DNA from: Closterium sp. NIES-65
Taxonomy: Eukaryota; Streptophyta; Zygnematophyceae; Desmidiales; Closteriaceae
Reading direction: 5' to 3'
Assembly (NCBI GenBank): GCA_948144175.1
Contig: CANXME010002654.1
Coordinates: forward strand, 186,001 to 250,000
Length of the DNA: 64,000 nt
The notes under the pieces were generated by a model. It ran no database searches, was not told the DNA's origin, and saw nothing but the letters and a program-made list of their open reading frames with translations. Of the stretch, positions 22,695 to 33,912 are shown piece after piece (position 1 is the stretch's first letter; the number at the start of each line of letters is the position of its first letter). Both the position numbers and the translations under genes were made by a program.

Positions 22695-22930
22695 CCTCCA
22701 GTGCTGCTCAACTGCGAAGCGCCACTCCGACCACCTCCACCACCGCCACTCATGCCTCCTCCTCCACCGCCACCGCCTCCGCCACCTCCGCTCCCACCGC
22801 CACCGCCGCCGCCACCTCCGCCTCCACTGCCGCCACTAGCACCCCCACCCCCGCCACCACCTCCACCGCCACCCCCACTCCCTCCGCCGCCTCCACCTCC
22901 ACCTCCACCGCCCCCGCTGGTCCCACCCGC
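22695..22930 (-). repeat. Gly-codon simple repeat in gag of copia B
   Basis: Imperfect CCACCGCC/CCTCCGCCG repeats (plus strand) encode a run of Gly with a few Ser in the minus-strand Gag. The equivalent tract in I is 43385-43580. This is a length-variable low-complexity linker before the zinc-binding part. Confidence 0.85.
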
Positions 22931-23849
22931 TCCCTTGCCCCCCTTGCCCTTGCCAGAGCGGCGTCTCCCGCTAGGGGCAGACGCCGCACCGACCGACTCA
23001 AGACCAACGAGGTCGGCCGCAGCGGCAGAGGCTACAGAGGGCAAGAGAGGGGAAGGAGAACACCCCTCAAAGATGGGGGCTCGGGGGTCACCTCGAGAGG
23101 CTCCTACAGCTACGATGCTCTTTTCCGCCGCTAGGAGGGCCTTCTCGAGGCTGTCGACTGTGAGAGTGGTGGGACAGACCGCGAGGAAGTGGTCCCGGAC
23201 TACACGAACGGAGTCAGGGAGACGAGTGACTAGAAAGTAGAGAATGATGTACATGGGAGGAGGGTTCTTGGCGCAGAAGTCAGCAGGAAGCGCAGCGCGG
23301 TAGCGGGTGTCACTAGTGCGGAGGTGCGTAATGAGATCAGCAACAGTGGGAAAGGCGGCAAGGTCAGGGAAGAGGAAGGGGAGCATGAGGCGGCTCAGTG
23401 CACCAGTGGCAGGGGAGGAGTAGCGCGCAACTACAGCGTCGTACAAGGTCTGGACACTCTTGTACTGACTAAAGTGTGCACGCTCAGCGGTAGGCAGGTG
23501 GCGACGCACAGCAAGACGTGCAGCAGCATCGCGTGTGGCCCACTTAGAGCGAACAGTGGGGTCAGCATCAGCAGCAGGGGCAGGGACGGCGCCAGAGGTA
23601 AGGTCAAAGAGAGAAAGGTCGTCTACCCTATCGCACTGCAAGAACAGCTGCAGGTCGTCGACCCAGACCTCAAAGTCAATGGCGCGGCCCTCAGCGTCAA
23701 AAGCAAGGACACTGGGGGTAGCCATGACAGCAGGCGACGGTCTCACCAGACAGGACGGGTCGAGCAGCTCAGTAGCACAACAACACGGCAACATAGCAGC
23801 TCGGTCGGCCCAGCAGCAACAGCAGCTCCGCGGGACCAGCGGCTCGGCT

Positions 23850-24640
23850 CCTCAGGCGACTCGGGCGGCTCGGGCGGCGCAGGTGGCTCGGGCGGCTCGG
23901 GCGGCGCGAGCGGCTCGGGCGACTCGGGCGGCTCGGGCGGCTCGGGCGGCTCGGGCAGTCAGCGGCACAGGCGGCTCGTGCGGCGCAGGCGGTTCGGGTG
24001 GCTCGGGTGACGCGGGTGGCACGGGCGGTTGGGTGTCACAGCGGCGTACGGGCAGCGTGGGGCCGGGACGGCGGCGTGCGGCAGGGACAGGTGACGCACG
24101 GGCGGTGCGGGGCCAGGACGGCGGCGCACGGCTCGGACGGGTGGCGCACGGGCGGCTGGGAGCGGGGCCGGGACGGTGGCGAGGGGCCAGGACGGGCGGC
24201 GCACGGGCGCCGAGGGGCCGGGACGGCTGTGCGCGGCGGAGATGGGCGGCGCACGGGTGGCGTGAGGCCGGGACGGGCGGCGCACGGCGTCGACGGGCCA
24301 GAACGGGCGGCACCACGGCGGCGTGGGGCCTGGAACGGGACGGCTGTGCGCGGCCGCGAACGGGCGGCGCACGGGTGGCGCGAGGCCGGGACGGGCTGCA
24401 CATGGCGCCGACGGGCCGGGACGGGCGCCGCACGAGCGCCTAAGGGTGGCGCGATGGCGGCTCGGGGCCTGACGGGCGGCGTGTGGGCGGCTAAGGGCGG
24501 CGCACGGGCGGCGTGGGGCCTGGACGGGCGGCGCGCGGGCGTCTAGGGGCCGAGACTGGCGGCGCGCGGGCGGCTAAGGGCAGCACGCGGGCGTCGAGGG
24601 GCCGGGACGGGCGGCGCGCGGGCGTCTAGGAGCCGTAGGG
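23850..24640 (-). repeat. GC-rich leader of copia B with short tandem repeats
   Basis: Between the PBS and gag. Built of CGGGCGGCT and CGGGACGGGCGGCGCAC-type repeats, very high GC. Long open frames appear in several frames on both strands only because stop codons are rare in such sequence; none has a domain. Corresponding GC-rich leaders occur in I (42430-42710), E (11330-11710) and O (63540-63950). Confidence 0.75.
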
Positions 24641-24751
24641 TAGGTCGACAGATCGAGAGAGAGAGCCCGGAGCGCGCTCCGGGCAGGAAAAAAAAAGTTC
24701 GAAGTGGTGGGCCCTAAGCACAGTTCCCACAGGGGAACCTGCTCTATACCA

Positions 24752-24882
24752 TGTGAAGAATAGAACGAGAATGAATGAACTATGAGTGAAGTGGGTACAA
24801 GTACTAACCCTAATTGGGTTGTACCCCCTATGGGATACCCCACTACAGCCTACACAAAAGCATAAGCTATAATATTCTGACA
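24752..24882 (-). repeat. 5' LTR of copia B
   Basis: 131 bp, ends TGTCAG..TTCACA on the minus strand, followed by the PBS-like TGGTATAGAGC. Confidence 0.93.
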
Positions 24883-26842
24883 CTCTCGGCATCCACTCCT
24901 TAAGAACAGCCGCTGCCACCTCCCCCTTAGTCTTGAGAGGGTAGACCCACATCGCACGCGTGTGGTCATCCACAATGGTCAGGAAGTAGTGTCTGCCCGA
25001 GAGAGAAAGGGCCCTCGTGGGGCCCACCACATCCATGTGCACCAGCGCAAGTGGAGCCTTGGCTGGTCCTGTGCTGCTGCTGAAGGAAAACTTTGTGAAT
25101 TTGGTCTCAAGGCATGTAGGGCAGCTCCCAATCTCCTTCGCTGCCCCCTTCACCTCCAACTCCTTCAAGCTCCCATCCTTCACTAACTTCTGCAGCATAG
25201 GAAAATTCACATGGGATAGCCTTTCATGCCATGTCTCTCAATCGGCCTCACCACTCCAGGCGAAGCCTTTGCCCATGCAGCGCTCCCATCCACACCAGCA
25301 AGCACCTCACCATGTGGCTGCTGTTGCTGCTGCACCTTGTTGACTCCATCCAGGGCCCCATCAGTTGGTGCAGTCTCCTCTCCTCACGCAATTGCTTTAG
25401 CCGTTGCTGCTGCCGCTGCCGTTGCTGGTGGTTTCCCATTCCAAGGAATGATGGGCAGCTGCCATAGTTCCTTGATGCAGCTGCTCTTCTCCTCCAAATC
25501 CCACAGCAGCAAATTCCCAAGCTTTTCACGGCAGCTGGTTGTGCCGAAGGTCACTTTGGCCTTGCTTTTCTGCAGCCAGCGCATAGAGAGGAGGCTAGCG
25601 AACAAACCTTCTACCAGCAACACATTCCCCAGTCACACAAGGTCCCCTTTAGCTCCCATTACCTTGGCATTCCCCACACCAATGACAGGGAGCAAAGCAC
25701 CTGAAGCGGCAGCCACAAACTTGATCTTTCCAGGGGGTTTTACCTCGTCAAGCAAATCTGCACGTGGGGTCATCGATCACCCAGTGAGTGAGGGGGTGCA
25801 TCACTACCTTCCCAACCAAACCCACATCACCCTCACTCCCTTTCACATCCTCAACCATGAGAAACATCTCAGGGTCGGCTTTACCTTGTGCACCATCACT
25901 TTGTGCACCTGAACCTTGCACAGCGCCACCTCGTGCACGTTCACCACTTGGCGACTTCATGCCTGGGGGCGCCCATCCCTCAGGCCGGCTGAAACACTTG
26001 AACCACAGGTGTCCAGCCTTCTTGCAGTACCAGCACGCACCCTCTATTTGTGTGCTCCCCCTGCCACCAGAGCTCCCATGCCCCTCATTGTAGTCACCTC
26101 GGCCTCTACCTCTGCCAAAACCTTTCCCACGGCCTCGGCCTCTCCCTCCCCCTCTTCCTCTGCTGCCTTCTGCAGCTCCATACCCCTCAGCAGTTTTGTT
26201 GGCAGCACCACCTCCCGTGTGGCACCTGTGGAAGTCCTGCAGGATCTGCTGCCGTAGCCACTCAGGTGTCCACTTGTACTGCTGAACGTTGAGGGTGGAG
26301 ATGAGGTTATCCCACGAGTTGTCGAGCACCGAGATGATCTTGGTGCATTGCCGCATCTGCGACACCTCGCTGCCCGTCGCTGCCATCCTCGCATATGTGT
26401 CCTTGATCTTGTCAAGGACCGGCTTCACATCATCTCCCGATCGCATGGAGATGGCCCCCAGCTCCTTCTCGAGCACGATCACCATGGGCAGTGTGTTGGG
26501 CTAAATCACGTCGCGTAGTAGCTTCCACGCCTTTGGACCGGAGTCGTCCAGCTCAACCAAGTCCTTGATGTGCTGGAATATGTCGTTGTTGACCGATTGC
26601 AAGATGAGGTCGAACAACACCGCGCTCCACTCAATTCAACGATCCCGAGCATCTCCTTCCTCGGGCATCTTCTCTTCTCCCATCGCAAGTTTCAGCAGCT
26701 TGTAGCGCTTGAAGGCGCTCCTCATCCGCCCGCTCCATTCCTCGTAGTTGGAGCCATCCAACGCCTCAATCTTGGATGGTGGCGGCTCAATCCTCTTCTC
26801 AGCTGCTTCTCCACTCCCTTGACTCATCTCCTCTGCTCCCAC
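24883..26842 (-). pseudogene. Copia A gag, protease and integrase 5' half, broken
   Basis: Minus strand from ATG at 26842: MGAEEMSQGSGEAAEK, then the UBN2-type Gag (SNYEEWSGRMRSAFKRYKLL; KPVLDKIKDTYARMAATGS), Gly/Arg-rich tail and zinc knuckle CWYCKKAGHLWFKC. Relative to C (35141 onward), it has a frameshift after PEEGDAR and a small deletion that removes the protease active site: WVID runs into DPTC instead of WVIDSGCTSHM. GAG-pre-integrase and the first integrase Asp (HMDVVGPT) follow, up to EWMPR where B is inserted. Dead. Confidence 0.85.
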
Positions 26843-27048
26843 TCACAGGTTCCAGCTCCCCCTTTGTTGTCCACACCAAAGTCCCACACAATTTCCACAA
26901 GTGTCGGCGCCAACGAAATTTTGGCAGAGTTTCCCCTTGGCGGAAGTCACAACCAACCTCCTGAACTCCACTTAGGCACGCCCATAGGCCATGATGGGTC
27001 TAGGAGGGTCTTCAAACTTCAGTAGATTCCTCACAAGGTCCTTAATCA

Positions 27049-27060
27049 GCTCTGATACCA
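27049..27060 (-). promoter_or_regulatory. Primer binding site of copia A
   Basis: GCTCTGATACCA on the plus strand is TGGTATCAGAGC on the minus strand, two bases from the 5' LTR. Confidence 0.9.
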
Positions 27061-27062
27061 CT

Positions 27063-27929
27063 TGTTAGAGACAAAGGACGGAGTCTAGGAAGCTTAGAGG
27101 CCAAAATATCTCAAAATCGTTGGGCCTAGTTTCTGGACAGAAAAGTCGAGTTCACAAGAAACGCCGTCGACAAAACGTTCACTGTCAAAACTTCACCAAA
27201 CTCAGATCTGTTGTAACCCTAGTCCGTGGCTACAATTCCCAATTGGAGTCGTACAAAAAGATGAAGTAATTCTTGAGTTATGAATTTCGGCGCACTAAGG
27301 GGTATGCTGCAAGAGAAAATTTAACTCAATCACAATTGTCTCACAAGTTCCACAATTACTACACAAGAGAGTTAGAGTAGCAATCAACCACGTGGGAGGG
27401 GAAGAGGAGGACGAGAGGGAAGGTCCCCAAGGAGTCCCCAACCAAGAAAACCCCATAAGCATACCAAATCCCTTCCCTATAGGAACCCCACTTTGACCTT
27501 TGTCCATTTCCCAACCTCCACAATCCACCTCACCCAAGTTGGCCACACTTGCCAACCCAATTTGGTTTCTCCCAACCACTTGGCAGCATCTACAGTGATG
27601 GTGACGAAGTTCCCAACCCCCAAAAGTCTGTACCCCATATTGAGTCACTTCACAACTTCCCAAAGTCGTCGCAACACAAACAAATCTTTGAACGATCACA
27701 ACTTCCTCGTTCTTGCTCCGATCGCGACGATTCTTGATTCGTCAAAAAGCTCTTGAGCAGAGGAGTCACTTGAGATATCTGCTCAGGCCAAATAACATTT
27801 AAACACACTCAGAAAGTCCAAACCATACGAATCACAAATTCTTGCACACGCTCACACCACGCATGTAACGCACGAACATGTGATGGGAGGGCAGACAGAC
27901 GTAAATGCAAGTGATAACATCACATGACA
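27063..27929 (-). repeat. 5' LTR of copia A (gamma family)
   Basis: 867 bp, matching the LTRs of C along its length, with single copy of the 145-bp region that is doubled in C's 5' LTR. Minus strand starts TGTCATGTGATG and ends TCTCTAACA. Confidence 0.88.
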
Positions 27930-28376
27930 TGGGGGAGGGGACCATGGGAGACCTGAGACCAGGAGACGCAAGTTCATGCTGCTGAGGCGCTGCATAGTGG
28001 GTGACCAAGACAGTGGTGCCGGAGGAGGACGGGTACGTGAGTACCCGACATGAACAAGACAAAGTTACCTGACCTGACGCAGCCACCTGATCAGACTCAA
28101 TGTGCAGTATGTACAGGTCAGACTCATGCCTCCGAGTGAACGTGGCGAGGTGGTCGCCAATCACCGAGTCTGTAGAGATTGCCACAAGCTCGGCCCCATG
28201 AGCAGTGGTAGTGACCGGATGATCATGGAGGACAGATGTACTCACCAAGTTCGTAGCGAACAAGGGGAGGTGGAGACCTATGAGAGATCCAGAAGGGGCT
28301 GCCGGACACGGGAGAACAGTGGAGCCACGTGCAACAACCAGTTCACCAGAGGGGTCAGCCAGAATGACAGGTATTA
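27930..28376 (-). pseudogene. Copia D, protease to pre-integrase part
   Basis: Minus strand: VILADPSGELVVARGSTVLP, AAPSGSLIGLHLPLFATNLV, GDHLATFTRRHESDLYIL, and a degraded GAG-pre-integrase up to GLRSPMVPSP. It lines up with B at about 21640-22190. D's gag and the DSG protease motif are missing: at about 28376 it abuts gypsy J integrase sequence. The rest of D resumes at 15546 beyond element A. Confidence 0.75.
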
Positions 28377-28522
28377 CCCCCAAGGCTCGAAGGTAACCCT
28401 GTGACGAAGTCCCTGGTAACCTGGTGCCAAGCTCGCTCGGGCAATGGAATCGCATGAAATTGACCCGCCTTACTTCTTTGCGAGCTCGCACCACCTGATA
28501 CGTAGGACACGACCCCACGTGG
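28377..28522 (-). pseudogene. Gypsy J integrase core, fragment
   Basis: Minus strand contains GSCPTYQVVRARKE (end of the integrase zinc finger) and, after a frameshift, LPERAWHQVTRDFVTGLPSS, the first Asp region of a gypsy integrase. It continues J from 41581, interrupted by element K. TSD CGTGG at 28518-28522 equals 41581-41585. Cut off by copia D on the left. Confidence 0.8.
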
Positions 28523-29615
28523 TGTTGGGTGCGAATTCACACTGCACGACATCCTGTCGTCTGTTTGTACGAGTATGCGTGTGTGAATGCATTTGGGTAT
28601 GAATGGAATGTTCGTGTGTTTGTTTGCTTTCGCAATTTTCGCTTGAAACATTTGCAGGTACTCGCGCATTGTGCGCTTCGGCACAACATTGTACGTGCTA
28701 TGAACAGTACAAGCAGAAAAGACGAGCTCGCAAAGGAACCCAAGATTGAAGCTTTGCGGTTCGGTTGAATTGATTGCGCAGATTCAGTTCTATCCAACTC
28801 GAATTTGTACTGTTTTGTTTGGTTGACTATAGTGTAGCAGTGCAGGCACTATAGGGGTACATTTAGGTGAAGGTTGGATGTTGTTTGTCTGTATCTACAT
28901 GCTACAGGGCCAGGGGAAACCAGCGGAACCAGCATTTGGCTGGTTGGGCAAAGACAAAACAGGTTCTGTTTTTTAGGACCTGAACCTGGTTGTTGTTTTC
29001 CCAGGTTGGAAAAACAGAACCAGAGGTTGTTTACCAACCTACCACCTGTTGTTTTTTCCAGCCAGGTTGGTTTTGTTGCTTGGAATTATTTGGGATCATC
29101 CCTAGTTGTTCCCAGGTTTATTCCCAAGGTCCTTACTAGATAGAACTATTTATTCCTTCTCTGTTTGTACCTGGATATAGTCAATTTGATTCAAGCGAAT
29201 TCATCCCTTCCTGGAATTTCGTTTCTACGCGGTGCGACGGCAAAATGCTACCCGAGTCAATGCTAGTACGCTAGCACTCCAACGCAAGGCAAACACTGTC
29301 CGAGCCATAACTTCGTAGTGGTAGAACTTTTCGCGAGGCAACTTGGTTCATTTTAAAGCTCTTGAAGCGAGCTTCGATATAGCAAATTCTCAGCTTAATC
29401 CGATCGACGGTCTGTACGATACACTGCGCGACATTCAAGGTACTCTTGCTATTTTGGCTAAGTCATTCTTGACTCCTCTCTCTACAAACTAGGACCTGAG
29501 GATAGGGGTTGGTCTTGTACCAGGCACTGAAGGACCCTTGGAGGTGTCCCCAAGGAGAGGTTTTAAGTTTGATTAAGTCTTAATAGCTTGAGTTTATTAG
29601 GCCCTTACACCAACA
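28523..29615 (+). repeat. 5' LTR of copia K
   Basis: 1093 bp, same ends as H (TGTTGGGTGC..ACACCAACA), with scattered substitutions. Confidence 0.92.
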
Positions 29616-29661
29616 AGTTGGTATCATAGCTGCGTTATAGTGATCCTCCTTATAGGTAGCT

Positions 29662-32600
29662 ATGGCGGCAACATCTCGACGGGAGCTGGTGAATCTTCAG
29701 CCCAAGATCGTAGCAGCAGCCAAGATTCTGGTGTTTCAGCGCCAACGGGAGCGCGAACAATCCAGGGCTCGCTGGTCAAGGAGGTGCTGAAGAACTTCAC
29801 CGTCGAGAAGTTCAACAGAGAGGGTTATGATGATTGGGCCTGAAAGATGCAACTCTATTTCCGTAAGATTGGATTGCTGAAACTAGTGATTGGGGAGGAG
29901 CCTAGACCGAGTGACCCCACGATATCGGAAGACTGGGACGAGCGCTCCTCGGCTGGCTACTATTTGATGTCGCAGAGTTTGGAGCTGAACCAGCGTCACC
30001 ACGTCATGCACCTGCTGCCGGAGGTTGAGTGCGGTCCGAAGGCGTGGACCGTGTTGAAGGAGGTGCACGCCCCGACCTCTGTTGTTGAAACGTTGATGCT
30101 TGAGAGGGAGCTGTATGTGTTGCGCCTGAGCAAGGGAGAGCCGGTGCAACCTGTCCTGGACAAATTGCGCGACCTCTACGCGAAGTTGGCGACCGCGGGA
30201 ATCACCTACCTGGAACAGACCAGGTGCTTGAAGATGCTCTCGCTGCTGGCGGAATCGTGGCTTCAATTCCCGAGCGGATTGAGCCTACCGCAGAACCAGA
30301 GCTCGTGGACACTTGAGTGGGTGCGGACAAAGATTCTGGAGGAGGACTTCTATCGCCGCCAACTGAGGGGTGGAGACAACGGCAGCAGCGGCTACGGGAT
30401 GCAAGGGAGCCGACATGGCAGAGGACGTTGCTTCGGTGGTTCTGGACGCGGTGCAAAGAAGGACAACGACTCCAACAACCAACAAGGAGGTACCGGTTGG
30501 GGTCGCGGTGCGAAATCTGGACGTGGGGGCAAGTCGGGTGCTGGTGGCAAAATGAAAGGGAGTTGCTGGTATTGTGAGAAGGAGGGGCACCCGTAGTTTT
30601 TGTGCTTTAAGAAACCCGATGGATGGACCCCCCAGAATCGTCACCAGGATGGCGGCGCGCGGAGGAACCAGAAAAACGGCGCGAGCATGGCTGCTGATTC
30701 GTCCAACAACAACCCGAAGAGCAAAGGCGGTGCGGAAAAGAAGAAGGAGCGCACCACGGGCCAGTTCTTCCATATTGGAGAGAAGGGGGAGCAGGGGGAG
30801 CAAGGAGACGCCTTTGCCAAGGTTGGAGCAGAGCTGCACCCCCTGGATTATTGGGTGTTGGACACGGGCGCTGTTTGGACGATGACGCCGCAAAAGGAAC
30901 TGCTGGACCACGTATGCACTGCACCGATCAACGAGGTGTGCTCCGCCTCTGGACACGCGCTGAAGGTGGCTGGTGCGGGACGAGCTGCGTTTAAGGGAGC
31001 GGATGGCAAGCCGGTGGTGCTGCACGATGTTCTCCTTGTTCCTGAACTCAAGGCCAACCTCATCTCCCTCCGTAAGCTTGGCAAGGCTGGGGTGAGCACT
31101 AGCACGGATGGGGCACGCACTTACAAGGGGCAGCTGGGCAATCGGGTGCTTTGGGATCCGCACGAGAGTACGGACGTGTACAGATCCATGTGGCAGCTGC
31201 CGGCGTTGGTGTGGCATGGTGGGGGGCAGGTTGGAGAGGGGTCTGCATCCCAGGGGGAGTGCAACGCCATTGGAGGGGTTGGTGTGAAAGTGTCGGCCAG
31301 ATCTGGGGAGACAGATTGGGCAACGGCATACCGACGCTTGGGGCATGTGGCAATGCCCTTGTTGAAGCAGTTGGAGAAAGGGTCTGAAGCTGAACGGGCA
31401 GCCACCTGATGAGAATTGTGAAATCTGTTTGCTCTCAAAGTTTACCCGTTTCCCCTTCCATAGTGTGGTTGGCAGGAGCAAGAAGCCATTGGAGCTGGTC
31501 CACATGGACTTGGTGGGGCCGCTGCTGGTTTAGGGACACAAGGGGGAGCGGTACTTTCTGACCATAGTGGATGATTCGAGCAGGCTTTTGTGGGCATATC
31601 CGCTGAAGCAAAAGGACCACGCTGCCTCTACGATACGCGAAGATTGGCTGCCATTCGTGGAGAAGCAAGCCGAGTGTGTGGTGAAGCGGATTAGGACAGA
31701 TTGGGGTGGTCAGTTCCTTGGAGCTGAGATGACGGCCTGGCTCAAGAAGCAGGGCATCCAGAGGGAGCTGACCACGGCTTACACCCAACAGTCCAACGGT
31801 GTAGCAGAACGGGCGAACCGGACAATTCTGGAGAGAGCTAGGGCGCTGCTCATATAATTTGGGCTAGGCAACTTGATGTGGCTCCATGCTGTTTGGCACG
31901 CTACCGTTGCTACGAACAGGGTCCTCACCAAGGTTGGGGATGACTCGTGGGTGCCGTTGGAGAGGTGGCTTAGGAGGAAGCCGCCGGTGGACATGCTGAG
32001 GGTGTTCGGTTGCATGGCGATCACCCACGTCCCCAACACCTACCGCAGTAAGTTTGGGGCGAGTGCAATCTGGTGTGTGCATTTGGGGCTGGCTGCTGAG
32101 AGCAAGGGATGGCTGCTGTGGGAACCTTCCAAGGGTGTGTTGTTTGACAGCAGGGATGTGAAGTTTGTTGAGGGCATGATGTATGGGAGCTGGGAGAAAC
32201 AGCCGGAGGCCAGGGTGTCCCAGCAGATGGAGCAGATCACCATGCAGCAGGACCTGACTCCTAGTGTGTGGGAGGAGGGGGGGGAGGCAGCTGCAGATGG
32301 TGGTGATGGAGAGAAGGTGTAGGAGGCACCTGAAGGTGAAAAGAATGGTGTCGAGACTTGCGGTAGCACTAGTGGAGTTGCTGGATCCGAGGGAGGAGTG
32401 CAGCAGCAGGGGAAAACTAAGAAGGAGAAGGGTGTCGTTATGAGGGGATGGGAAACACCCATCTCCAAGCCAGGACGTACCCGTATGGCTACTAAGAAGC
32501 TGACTGCAAGAGCTGATGTAGCTGAGCAGCAGCTTGGGACAGTCTGATTCTACCGCATGGCTATGATCCGGATGAGGAGGATGAACCTGCCTACTGTTTT

Positions 32601-33912
32601 TTTGCCCCTGCACCAGAGGAACCAGCTAGCATGGAGGAGGCATTAGCTGGACCAGACAGGGAGAAGTGGCTGGTTTCCAGGGATGCTGAGTACTAGAGCC
32701 TGCTAGAGAATGGGACATGGGAGCTGGTGGTGCTGCCTGAGGGGAAGAAAGCCGTACAGTGCAAGTGGGTGCTAAGGATCAAGACCGATGAGAAGGGACA
32801 GGTGACCATTTACAAGAGTAGGCTGGTGGCTAAGGGGTTTATGCAGAAGGAGAAGCAAGACTTCAATGAGATCTTTGCTCCCACTGCCAAGCACCCTACC
32901 CTCCGTGTCTTGTTGGCAGATACAACCGTTAGTGGGAAATTCATCATTCAGATGGATATATCAACGGCATTTCTTAATGGGATTTTAGAGGAGGATGTCT
33001 ACATGACGCACCCGCCTATGTAAAAGGATCGTACGGGCAGGGTGTGCAAGCTGAAGCAGGCGCCACACTGCTGGTACAAGAAGTTGGCAGCTGTTTTAGA
33101 GGAGATGGGATTCAGGACTAGCAACTGTGATGAGAGCCTCTTTCTCAAAGGGGAGGGGGAGAAGCTGGTGCTGTTTCTGGTCTACGTGGACGACATTCTT
33201 CGCATTAGCAGCAGCATGAAGGAGGTCCAGAATGTGCAGCAGCAGCTGATGGAAAAATTCAAGTGCAAGAACCTTGGGGAGGTAAAGTACTACCTCGGGA
33301 TGCATGTGGAGAGGGATCCTGATCACAAGTGGGTGAAGCTGCACCGGGAGAAGTTCATCAAGGAGCTGGGGGAGAAGTACGGGATTGAGAATGAACGCAA
33401 AGTTGCAACTAGCTTGCTAGCAGAATTCAAGCTTGTGAAAGCTGCAGAGGATGAAGGGGTTGAAGCCGAGGAGCAGCAGCGATTTCAGTCCTTGGTAGGC
33501 AGCCTCTTGTATGCAGCAGTTCACACGAGGCCCGACATCTCTTTCTCAGTTGGGCAGCTGGCTAGGGTGGTGCAGAATCCATCAGAGGAGCAGGTGGATG
33601 CAGCTGAACGTGTGGTGAAGTATCTGAACCCTCACCCAAGCATTGGAGTTCAATACTCCGCATCTGCACAGGTGAACCAGAAAGGGGTTGAGGTTCTGAA
33701 AGAGAAGGGGGAGCGGCTTGGAGAAGGCAAGCTATTTCTCACTTGCTTTACCGATGCTATGTGGGCTTCTAAGAAGGAGGACTCCTTATCTGTGTGAGGA
33801 TACATCTGTGTAGTTGGGGGAGGGCCTGTTAGTTGGAGGTCAGAGAAGCAAATGCAGACGGCACTCTCTTCCGTGGAATCAGAGTACATGGCGATGTTCC
33901 ATGGGGTGAAGG
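29662..33912 (+). pseudogene. Copia K Gag-Pol, gag through part of RNase H, multiply broken
   Basis: Aligned by eye to H (4364-8660). A base is missing just after the ATG. Stops include TGA in the Gag (TGG in H), TAG in the zinc knuckle (HP then stop where H has HPW), TAG in integrase (CAA in H), TAA before the second integrase part (GAA in H), TAG at the end of the linker, TAG and TAA around RT, and TGA in RNase H (GGA in H). A deletion after the integrase zinc finger shifts the frame. The YVDD motif remains (YVDDILRIS). C interrupts it at 33912; the final part is at 40149-40446. Confidence 0.9.

Larger units (their letters stand above)
17798..23725 (-). pseudogene. Copia B Gag-Pol frame, about 1975 codons, interrupted by four TAG codons
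   Basis: The start is the ATG at 23725 (MATPSVLAFDAEGRAIDFEV). Order: Gag capsid to about 23000; a poly-Gly/Ser stretch (22700-22930); a CCHC-like GEQCGGTHSAQRCF; protease FTLDSGASCSFF; integrase (LHMDVWGPARVRG, HSDRGGEFSSG, NGIAERRIG); a GGAEP-repeat linker; RT with YVDDLVFA; RNase H ending HLLTS. In-frame TAG lies at 22643-22645 (CAG in I), 20729-20731, 18998-19000 (GAG in relatives) and 18830-18832 (TCG in relatives). No frameshift occurs: all five terminators are in one frame. As it stands it gives five partial proteins, so it is non-functional unless the stops are read through. Confidence 0.9.
17453..24882 (-). mobile_element. Complete copia B (alpha family), young but with four stop codons
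   Basis: 7430 bp, minus orientation. LTRs of 131 bp (24752-24882 and 17453-17583) differ by one base. A perfect TSD CTCTC (17448-17452 and 24883-24887) interrupts the integrase of A; removing B plus one TSD restores the A sequence seen in C at 37110. PBS-like TGGTATAGAGC (24741-24751) and polypurine tract CTATGGGGGTG (beside 17584) are in place. Internal order: LTR, PBS, GC-rich leader, gag-pol frame, 3' untranslated block, LTR. Confidence 0.95.
15547..27929 (-). mobile_element. Copia A (gamma family), rearranged, inserted in D and carrying B
   Basis: Minus orientation. The 5' LTR is 27063-27929, with PBS at 27049-27060 and gag starting near 26842. The 3' end is an LTR fragment (15547-15798) joined directly to RT sequence, so the RT C-terminus, RNase H and most of the 3' LTR are gone. 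Copia B (17453-24882) interrupts its integrase with a 5-bp TSD. About 4.95 kb belongs to A itself against 6.24 kb for relative C. No matching TSD is visible where A meets D (flanks CAAGG and TGGGG), as expected after rearrangement. Confidence 0.85.

Noticed and set aside
17798..23725. TAG as a reassigned sense codon, because many polyprotein breaks are TAG
   Set aside because: The intact H polyprotein, the OTU gene and the L gag all end in TAG, and the broken TAGs replace several different residues (Q, E, S, K, W). TGA and TAA breaks also occur in F, G, I, K and M.
23535..24546. Long open frames on both strands in the GC-rich leader of copia B
   Set aside because: High GC removes stop codons; sequences are Arg/Gly/Ala/Pro repeats with no family match, and the segment lies between PBS and gag.
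27295..27756. Small genes repeated at 27295-27756, 34187-34508 and 39479-39871
   Set aside because: They are identical parts of gamma LTRs, not genes.
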